A DNA stretch of 64,000 bases, taken from assembly GCF_009741735.1 (NCBI RefSeq), contig NZ_WHOH01000003.1, positions 1,364,001-1,428,000 of the forward strand, given 5' to 3'. Under the pieces are notes generated by a model, which saw only the letters and a program-made list of their open reading frames with translations, was not told where the DNA came from and searched no databases. The position numbers and the translations under genes are program-made. Position 1 is the stretch's first letter; each line of letters begins with the position of its first letter. Below are positions 57,835-64,000 of this stretch, in pieces. The stretch is from Lentibacillus sp. JNUCC-1 (lineage in GTDB: Bacteria; Bacillota; Bacilli; Bacillales; Amphibacillaceae).

Positions 57835-58828
57835 CTCCGCCGCCGCGTGCTATGACGATTTCGCCGATTTCTTCCAGCCTGCGAATCGTACCAACGATCC
57901 GTGTTTGAGCCTCTTCTACGTCCCGCAGTCTGACAGGTCCCATGAATTCCATCTCTTCTTTAAACGTTTCTGCCATTCTTTGTGACATGTTTTTAAATAC
58001 AATATCTTTTACCTCATCACTGGCGACTTTAAGAGAAAGTCTCAGATCTTCATTATCCACTTCCCGCACTACTCGCTGGATTGCTCGGTTATCAAGAATA
58101 ACAATATCTTCAAATACAAACATCCGCTTCTTAATTTCTTCTGCGAGATCCGGGTCCTGAACTTCAAGAGCATCAAGTATCGTCCGTTCTGTACTGCGGT
58201 CAACACCATTCAATACTTCGACTACAGCAGGTATGCCGCCAGTCTGAGCATAATCTTCTGTTAATGAGGAGGAGATTTTCCGCTCAAGAATTTGTTCAAC
58301 CTGACTGATAATATCCGGGGAGGTTGAGTCCATCAAAGCGATCCGTCTTGCAATGTCAGCTTGAAGCTCCTCAGGTAAACCTGATAAGATTTGACCAGCT
58401 TGTTCTGCATCTAAGTAAGATAGTACGAGTGCTATTGTTTGAGGGTGTTCATTTTGTATAAAGTTTAATAGCTGCATGGGGTCAGCTTTGCGGGCAAAAT
58501 CAAAAGGTCTTACCTGCAATGAAGATGTTAACCGGTTAATAATATTTGTTGCCTCATCTTCCCCAAATGCTTTTTCCAAAACGGTTTTGGCATAGCCAAT
58601 CCCTCCTTGGGAAATGTAATCCTGCGCAAGCGCAATTTGATGAAACTGATCCAGTACGTCCTCTTTAATCGTTTTATCCACCTTTTTAACTGAAGAGATC
58701 TCCAGACTCAATTTTTCAATTTCTTCTTCAGTTAAATGTTTGTACACTTGAGCTGAAACATCAGGTCCCATGGAAATTAATAATACAGCAGCTTTCTGTT
58801 TACCAGATAAAGTTTTTTGTCTCGCCAC
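57818..58828 (-). CDS. fliG: Flagellar motor switch protein FliG
   Basis: A 336-residue rotor protein (B. subtilis 338). ARQKTLSGKQKAAVLLISMG begins the N-terminal domain that binds FliF; the middle EHPQTIALVLSYL motif and C-terminal torque-generating helix (IVILDNRAIQRVVREVD) follow. The GTG at 58828 is supported by an AGGGGTG site and lies ten bases after the fliF stop; the longer open frame overlaps fliF. Confidence 0.94.
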   Translation of the reverse strand: MARQKTLSGKQKAAVLLISMGPDVSAQVYKHLTEEEIEKLSLEISSVKKVDKTIKEDVLDQFHQIALAQDYISQGGIGYAKTVLEKAFGEDEATNIINRLTSSLQVRPFDFARKADPMQLLNFIQNEHPQTIALVLSYLDAEQAGQILSGLPEELQADIARRIALMDSTSPDIISQVEQILERKISSSLTEDYAQTGGIPAVVEVLNGVDRSTERTILDALEVQDPDLAEEIKKRMFVFEDIVILDNRAIQRVVREVDNEDLRLSLKVASDEVKDIVFKNMSQRMAETFKEEMEFMGPVRLRDVEEAQTRIVGTIRRLEEIGEIVIARGGGDDIIV

Positions 58829-58838
58829 GATCACACCC

Positions 58839-60437
58839 CTACTCTTCAGATATCCAACTGCGAAGAAGTTTGGCGAATTCTTCCGGTCTATCTTTGGCCA
58901 TTTTTTCAAGTTGTTTTCTTCTGATCGTTTCTTCTGATTCTTCTTGAGTCTCAAGGTCAGGAATTTCAGGCTGCTCTGGTGCAGGCATTGTTGTTTCAGT
59001 TACCTCTTCTACTTTACCTTTGCGTTTTGTCCTTACAAGCAGGATTAAAAGTAAAATAATAACCAGTAAGAGTGCACCTGCAGTAATGTATAGCCATAAC
59101 GGTATAACTGGAGCAGGCGTCTCGGGCATTTTAAGGTCATCACTGAACTCCTGGAATACAATTGACGTTTTTTCATCTGGATTAATCTCACCGTAATCCT
59201 TATCAATCGAGGTGTTGATCATTGAATCCAGTATGGAGGATATTCCTGCTCTAACTGCTTCTTCATCTTGAGCTGTTAAATACTGAACATCATTATCCGA
59301 ACGGGATTTAACATTATCAACAGCTACCTGAACGCCAAGGTCCCTAATCTTATATGGACTTTCGACAATGTTTTTCCTTATCCTATTGTATTCATTGTTA
59401 ATGGTTTCTTTGGACAATTCATAATCGCCTTCTGAATCATCATCAGCACCAGGATAGTTATCAATGTCTTCATTTCCGGAACCGGCGACGCCACCCGCAG
59501 GAGGATTGCCGGAGTATGATTCCTGGATCCGCTCTATGCTAACTGGAAGTCCTTCCATATTCTCAACATCAACCGGCTGAATAAGTTCTTCTGTGCGGTT
59601 TTCTTGGGTGAAATCTATATCAGCTGTAACAGAGACGATTACATTGTCGCTCCCGACCATTGCGCCAAGCATTTGTTGTACTCTGCGCTGCACGTCACGT
59701 TCAATGTCTTGCTTAACAGTTTGTTGATATGTATAGGTCGTTTGCTGCTGATAATTGCTATTATCCGTTTGATCATAATACTCGGAATACTGATTCATAA
59801 TTACAATATTTTCTGTCGGCAGATTCGGTACAGCTTTAGATACCAAATGATATAGTGAGTTCACTTGGCCGCCCTGGAACTTATAGCCTGGTTTTGTATT
59901 AATGACAATTGAGGCTGTTGCTTCTTCTTTCGCATCACTGATAAATACCGGTTCTTTCGGCATGTTAATCATAACGTCAGCATCATTTATGCCTTCTATT
60001 CTGCTGATAAGAGTCGATAATTCAGTTTGCATTGCGTCAAGCTTCATGATGTTGAATTCGTTGTCTGTCGTCCCCCATGATTTGTTTTCACTAAAAAATG
60101 AGTAATCAATATTGCCGCTCTTTGGTATACCCAACGCCGCTAAATCAACCAATAAAGCATCCGCTTGTTCCCGAGGTACCTCAATGGTCGATCCACCGGA
60201 AGTCAATTCATAAGAAACGCCCCTTGAATCCAGTTCCTCCTTTATTTGTCCAACTTCCTGAAGCGACAAATCTTTGTACAGGGGAACGTAGCTGGTATTG
60301 GTTGATAATATAACAACAGCTGCGAGCAGAATAATAATTAATCCCATTGACCCGCCAAAAACCACTTTTTGTGTTTTAGAGCGTTCTGTCCAATAGGACT
60401 GGGTTCTTTTGATATAATTTTTTAATCTATTGTTCAT
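58839..60437 (-). CDS. fliF: Flagellar MS-ring protein FliF
   Basis: A 532-residue protein with two membrane helices (about 25-45 and 445-470) bracketing a large periplasmic region with ring-building motifs (VPLYKDLSLQEVGQI). The cytoplasmic tail ends KLLRSWISEE, which binds FliG. It is the base on which rod and C-ring assemble. Confidence 0.95.
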   Translation of the reverse strand: MNNRLKNYIKRTQSYWTERSKTQKVVFGGSMGLIIILLAAVVILSTNTSYVPLYKDLSLQEVGQIKEELDSRGVSYELTSGGSTIEVPREQADALLVDLAALGIPKSGNIDYSFFSENKSWGTTDNEFNIMKLDAMQTELSTLISRIEGINDADVMINMPKEPVFISDAKEEATASIVINTKPGYKFQGGQVNSLYHLVSKAVPNLPTENIVIMNQYSEYYDQTDNSNYQQQTTYTYQQTVKQDIERDVQRRVQQMLGAMVGSDNVIVSVTADIDFTQENRTEELIQPVDVENMEGLPVSIERIQESYSGNPPAGGVAGSGNEDIDNYPGADDDSEGDYELSKETINNEYNRIRKNIVESPYKIRDLGVQVAVDNVKSRSDNDVQYLTAQDEEAVRAGISSILDSMINTSIDKDYGEINPDEKTSIVFQEFSDDLKMPETPAPVIPLWLYITAGALLLVIILLLILLVRTKRKGKVEEVTETTMPAPEQPEIPDLETQEESEETIRRKQLEKMAKDRPEEFAKLLRSWISEE

Positions 60438-60494
60438 ATTTCCCCCGCCAAATGTTTACTTCTTTTTGTCAAAACGTTTTTTGAGCCGTCATTC

Positions 60495-60800
60495 TTAAAT
60501 CTGCATACGCATAATTTCGTTGTATGCATCAATTGCTTTTTGCTGGATTTGCACAGAGGTTTCCAACATGATACCCGCTTTTTGAGCAGTAATCATGACG
60601 TCATGCAGGTCATCTGTTTTTCCAGCAGCAAGCGCCTGGGTCTTTTGATCTGAATGATTTTGCGCTTGATTAACAGTTTCAATCGCACCTTTTAACAGCT
60701 CACTGAAATGATGCGATTTCTCCTCTGGTTTAACCGGTGATGTTGGTTGCAGTGAGTTGTTATGTAATGCGAGATTATTGAGTTCGGATACGCCTTTCAT
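60495..60800 (-). CDS. fliE: Flagellar hook-basal body protein FliE
   Basis: A 101-residue protein linking the MS-ring to the rod. The C-terminal motif GIMLETSVQIQQKAIDAYNEIMRMQI (split here as VQIQQKAIDAYNEIMRMQI) is a family hallmark. Follows flgC after 14 bases. Confidence 0.94.
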   Translation of the reverse strand: MKGVSELNNLALHNNSLQPTSPVKPEEKSHHFSELLKGAIETVNQAQNHSDQKTQALAAGKTDDLHDVMITAQKAGIMLETSVQIQQKAIDAYNEIMRMQI

Positions 60801-60814
60801 TATTTGTCACCTCG

Positions 60815-61267
60815 TTATTTACCAATTTCAAGTGCTTTCATAAGCATATTCTTGCTGGCGTTAAGCGATGTTATATTGGCCTCATAGCTCCTAGTAGCAC
60901 TCATCATGTCGACCATTTCTTTCAGGGGATCAACATTGGGCATTTGTACATACCCGTTGTCATCAGCATCAGGATGCTGGGGGTTGTATACCATTTTAAA
61001 GGGGCTTTCATCTTCCACAATGCCTGTGACCTTTACGCCGCCAGAAGAGGCAGTGTTGTTTTGTGCTTGGTTTAAAAAGGATTGGAAGCCCCCACCTTTT
61101 GGTGCGACGGTTACCATTTTACGACGGTATGGGACAACTTCCCCGTTTTCATTCACAGTTGCCCTGGTTGTATCTGAGTTTGCTATGTTTGAAGATACAA
61201 CATCCATTCTGAGACGCTGTGCCGTCAGGGCGCTAGCACTCGAATTTAGAGCGTTAAACATGGACAT
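60815..61267 (-). CDS. flgC: Flagellar basal-body rod protein FlgC
   Basis: A 150-residue proximal rod protein: N-terminal ALTAQRLRMDVVSSNIANSDT and C-terminal MVDMMSATRSYEANITSLNAS coiled helices. Two bases after flgB. Confidence 0.96.
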   Translation of the reverse strand: MSMFNALNSSASALTAQRLRMDVVSSNIANSDTTRATVNENGEVVPYRRKMVTVAPKGGGFQSFLNQAQNNTASSGGVKVTGIVEDESPFKMVYNPQHPDADDNGYVQMPNVDPLKEMVDMMSATRSYEANITSLNASKNMLMKALEIGK

Positions 61268-61269
61268 CC

Positions 61270-61668
61270 TTACCTACCTCCCCTAATCACTGTCTGCAAG
61301 CTCCCGAACTTTCCGTTTAACCGGTCAATTAAAGCCTGATAATAAATTTGATTCTTAGCCAGTTCAGCCATTTCTTTATCTATATCGACATTATTGCCAT
61401 TATGATTATAAACAGTTTGGGAATTATTGGATGTTCGGTAGGGCTGTTGGGGATTGCCCGCTGAAAAAGTGAGGTGCTTGGGATGTGTGCGTTTTGCTGC
61501 AAGAGGCTCATCCATAAATTTATGAAGTTCATCTTTAAATTGTACATTTTTCGCTTTATAGTGTGGTGTGTCAACATTGGCTATGTTGTTCGAGATGGCT
61601 TTGTTTTTTGCAGATGCAAAATCAAGTCCATGTTCAAGTGTTTTTATAGTTCCGCCAAACAGACTCAT
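61270..61668 (-). CDS. flgB: Flagellar basal-body rod protein FlgB
   Basis: A 132-residue rod protein, first gene of the fla/che operon. ISNNIANVDTPHYKAKNVQF is the rod-family motif; the C-terminus is helical. AAGGAGG site before the ATG. Confidence 0.95.
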   Translation of the reverse strand: MSLFGGTIKTLEHGLDFASAKNKAISNNIANVDTPHYKAKNVQFKDELHKFMDEPLAAKRTHPKHLTFSAGNPQQPYRTSNNSQTVYNHNGNNVDIDKEMAELAKNQIYYQALIDRLNGKFGSLQTVIRGGR

Positions 61669-61715
61669 CTTTTTTCCTCCTTGGCTAAAATCTGGGTTTA
61701 TCTCTTTTTTCCTTT

Positions 61716-61721
61716 ATTATA
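61716..61721 (-). promoter_or_regulatory. Probable SigA -10 element of the fla/che operon
   Basis: The minus strand reads TATAAT about 50 bases before flgB; the -35 region is poor (TTATCT with 17-base spacing, or TTTATC with 18). A SigD element and a CodY-binding site, known upstream of fla/che in B. subtilis, are not clearly visible in the 244-base gap. Confidence 0.45.
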
Positions 61722-61862
61722 CATAACCACATTGTAAAAGATAAAACTGGTAATGTCTATCGTGTTTCGACATTTTTCTTGTAGGATTTGTGAAATAGGA
61801 CTTAAAGCCTATGAAATTTGTATGAGTTATCATCATTTATCTACATAATTCGCTAAATATAT

Positions 61863-61898
61863 AAAAAGCAGCTCTCCTACAAAGGAGAGCTGCTTTTT
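61863..61898 (-). terminator. Terminator of the hslU-codY transcript
   Basis: Perfect 15-bp inverted repeat AAAAAGCAGCTCTCC / GGAGAGCTGCTTTTT with a six-base loop, 16 bases after the codY stop. It separates codY from fla/che. Confidence 0.92.
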
Positions 61899-61913
61899 AT
61901 AAAAATTTACTAT

Positions 61914-62693
61914 TTATCTTGAACGGAGTTTTTCAAGTTCAACAAGAAATTTGTCGTTAAGAACTTTAATATACGTTCCTTTCATCCCCAAGGATCTAGA
62001 TTCAATTACACCGGCACTTTCGAGTTTACGCAGAGCATTAACAATAACAGAACGTGTTATACCTACGCGATCGGCAATTTTACTTGCAACAAGGAGGCCT
62101 TCTTTGCCATCCAGTTCTTCAAAGATATGGTCAATGGCTTCGAGTTCACTATATGACAATGAACTGATGGCCATTTGCACAACGGCTTTAGAACGGGCTT
62201 CTGTTTCAATCTCTTCTGTTTTTTCATGAAGAATTTCCATTCCAACAACTGTTGCCCCATATTCGCCGAGAAGCAAATCATCGTCACTGAACTCGTCTTT
62301 CAAACGGCTTAGTATCAATGTTCCGAGACGTTCGCCTCCGCCCATGATTGGTACAATCGTTGTTAAACCTTCTTTAAACAGCTCTTTGTTTTCGACAGGA
62401 AATGCCGTGTACTGGCTTTCGATATCCAAGTTTGAAGTTGTTTCATAAATATTAAACAAACGCTGGGTATACTCTTCCGGAAATTGTCTTTCCTCAAGCA
62501 TTGATTTCATGCGCTCATTCTCAATTTCCTGATTGATGGCGTAACCCAAGAGCTTGCCTCGTCTGCTTACGATAAATACATTTCCTTTAATAACATCACG
62601 TAATGATTCACTCATCTCTACAAAGTTCACAGGTTTGCCACCTGTTTTCTGTAACATAGCGTTGATTTTTCTAGCTCGATCCAATAGTTTCAT
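61914..62693 (-). CDS. codY: Global transcriptional regulator CodY
   Basis: A 259-residue repressor, identical in length to B. subtilis CodY. An N-terminal GAF-type domain senses branched-chain amino acids (and GTP), and the C-terminal winged helix ([21 protein letters not shown]) binds DNA. It represses stationary-phase genes, motility included, and its place between hslU and flgB is conserved. Confidence 0.97.
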   Translation of the reverse strand: MKLLDRARKINAMLQKTGGKPVNFVEMSESLRDVIKGNVFIVSRRGKLLGYAINQEIENERMKSMLEERQFPEEYTQRLFNIYETTSNLDIESQYTAFPVENKELFKEGLTTIVPIMGGGERLGTLILSRLKDEFSDDDLLLGEYGATVVGMEILHEKTEEIETEARSKAVVQMAISSLSYSELEAIDHIFEELDGKEGLLVASKIADRVGITRSVIVNALRKLESAGVIESRSLGMKGTYIKVLNDKFLVELEKLRSR

Positions 62694-62723
62694 AATGATC
62701 CTCCATTCAATAGTGGGTATATT

Positions 62724-64000
62724 TTATAGAATAAATTGACTCAAGTCTTTATTTCCTACAATATCATTCAACTTTTTGTCAACGTACTCGGCTGTGATCT
62801 CGATCTTTTCCATTGTTATATCCGGAGCTTCAAATGATAAATCTTCAAGTAATTTTTCTAAAATGGTGTGCAAGCGTCTGGCCCCAATGTTATCTGTTTC
62901 CTGATTAACTTGATAGGCAATTTCTGCTAGTCTGTCTACAGCTTGCTCTGTAAAAACGACATTTATACCTTCTGTTTCCAATAAAGCTGTATATTGCTTC
63001 AACAAAGCGTTAGAAGGTTCATTTAATATGCGCTTGAAATCTGCTACAGATAACTTGCTTAATTCAACTCTCACAGGGAATCTGCCCTGAAGCTCAGGTA
63101 TTAAATCTGCGGGTTTCGCCATATGGAAGGCACCTGCTGCTATAAACAGCATATGACTTGTATTAACTGGGCCATATTTCGTAACCACACTGGAGCCTTC
63201 AACAATTGGCAATATATCACGCTGAACGCCTTCTCTAGAGACATTAGGGGAATTATCTTGTTTGCCGGCAACTTTATCAATCTCATCGATAAAGATGATA
63301 CCAGATTGCTCTGCACGCTTCACGGCCTCATTAGCGGCTTCATCCATATCAACCAGTTTTTGCGCTTCTTGCTGTGTTAATATCTTTCTGGCATCAGAAA
63401 CTGGTAACTTCTGTTTTTTGTTTGTTTTTGGCATGAACTTACTAAATGCATCTTGCATGTTCATACCCATTTGTTCCATACCCGAACCTTGGAGCATGTC
63501 AAACATTGATGGGGGCTGTTCTTCAATTTCAACTGTTACAACGTGATCTTCCAATTCCCCCATGTACAATTGATGTTCCACGCGTTGTCGTTTATTACGA
63601 ATCTCTTCGTTCGCTTCTGACTTTTCTTCAGTATCATTTTCTTCACCCTGCTGGGAAAAAAGCATTTCCAACGGGTTTTGCATTTTGTTTGATTGTTTTT
63701 TAGCCTGTGGAGCCAGAAGGGAAACGAGCTTTTTGTTGGCTTCTCTTTCAGCGCGTTCATGTACCTGTTCCATTTTTTCTTCTTTCACCATGCGTACAGC
63801 CATTTCGACCAGATCACGCACCATGGACTCAACATCACGGCCCACGTAACCAACTTCGGTAAATTTGGTCGCTTCAACTTTGATGAAGGGGGCTCCTACT
63901 AATTTCGCCAAACGTCTGGCGATTTCAGTTTTTCCAACGCCGGTCGGTCCGATCATTAAAATATTTTTAGGTACAATTTCTTCTTTAATGGCACTTTCAA
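62724..64000 (-). CDS. hslU: ATP-dependent protease ATPase subunit HslU (ClpY), N-terminus outside window
   Basis: AAA+ unfoldase for the HslV (ClpQ) peptidase. The visible part (425 codons with stop) begins about 40-50 residues into the protein. It shows Walker [14 protein letters not shown], the I domain insertion (about 100-230 of the visible part), Walker [10 protein letters not shown], and the C-terminal tail ending LSQFIL, which inserts into HslV. The frame runs to the window edge. Confidence 0.95.
   Translation of the reverse strand, partial: ESAIKEEIVPKNILMIGPTGVGKTEIARRLAKLVGAPFIKVEATKFTEVGYVGRDVESMVRDLVEMAVRMVKEEKMEQVHERAEREANKKLVSLLAPQAKKQSNKMQNPLEMLFSQQGEENDTEEKSEANEEIRNKRQRVEHQLYMGELEDHVVTVEIEEQPPSMFDMLQGSGMEQMGMNMQDAFSKFMPKTNKKQKLPVSDARKILTQQEAQKLVDMDEAANEAVKRAEQSGIIFIDEIDKVAGKQDNSPNVSREGVQRDILPIVEGSSVVTKYGPVNTSHMLFIAAGAFHMAKPADLIPELQGRFPVRVELSKLSVADFKRILNEPSNALLKQYTALLETEGINVVFTEQAVDRLAEIAYQVNQETDNIGARRLHTILEKLLEDLSFEAPDITMEKIEITAEYVDKKLNDIVGNKDLSQFIL

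Noticed and set aside
61669..61862. CodY box and SigD promoter upstream of flgB
   Set aside because: AATTTTCnGAAAATT-like and TAAA-N15-GCCGATAT-like sequences were looked for; the best partial matches are too weak to report as sites.

Overview
This window is a chromosomal segment of a spore-forming, motile, low-G+C Gram-positive bacterium of the family Bacillaceae. Gene content and order follow the Bacillus subtilis block hslU-codY-fla/che-rpsB-tsf-pyrH-frr-uppS-cdsA-rseP-polC-rimP-nusA-infB-rbfA-truB-ribF-rpsO-pnp-mlpA-spoVF-asd-dapG-dapA-tepA-spoIIIE-ymfF-ymfH. Protein divergence, an acidic tint in several proteins, and the absence of some B. subtilis genes suggest a halophilic or marine genus (Virgibacillus/Lentibacillus/Oceanobacillus-like); that placement is inference. 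Every gene I support lies on the minus strand, so transcription runs from high to low coordinates. I see no tRNA, rRNA, insertion sequence, prophage or CRISPR.

Layout in the direction of transcription: 64000-61914 holds hslU (5' end outside the window) and codY, closed by a perfect terminator. 61668-33212 is the complete fla/che operon: rod and basal body (flgB, flgC, fliE, fliF), switch and export ATPase (fliG, H, I, J), MotE-like chaperone, hook (fliK, flgD, flgE), switch and stator-proximal genes (swrD, fliL, M, Y), cheY, export gate (fliO, P, Q, R, flhB, flhA), flhF, flhG, chemotaxis (cheB, A, W, C, D), sigD, fapA, an uncharacterised small gene and swrB. 33206-26647 carries rpsB, tsf, pyrH, frr, uppS, cdsA and rseP, punctuated by internal hairpins. 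26578-14745 carries polC, then the rimP-nusA-rnpM-rplGB-infB-ylxP-rbfA-truB-ribF translation cluster and rpsO. 14638-9914 has pnp, ylxY, mlpA and ymxH. 9863-5103 has the sporulation dipicolinate synthase genes behind a textbook SigK promoter, followed by asd, dapG and dapA, which supply the dihydrodipicolinate precursor. 4982-1 has tepA, ylzJ, spoIIIE/ftsK, ymfF and the start of ymfH.

Two themes stand out. First, six genes (spoIIIE, tepA, ylxY, fliO, fliY, fliI) are broken by single-base losses, each at a homopolymer, and the flanking frames otherwise match full-length family members exactly. The uniform pattern points to homopolymer under-calling in the assembly rather than gene decay. Second, dxr, proS and rnjB, which sit in this block in B. 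subtilis, are missing, and a strong terminator now separates rseP from polC. I did not find a clearly new biological system. The best candidates for new biology are the small genes between fapA and swrB and next to flgE, the structured leaders of rpsB and uppS, and an exactly phased slippery heptamer at the spoIIIE frameshift, for which sequencing error remains the simpler explanation.
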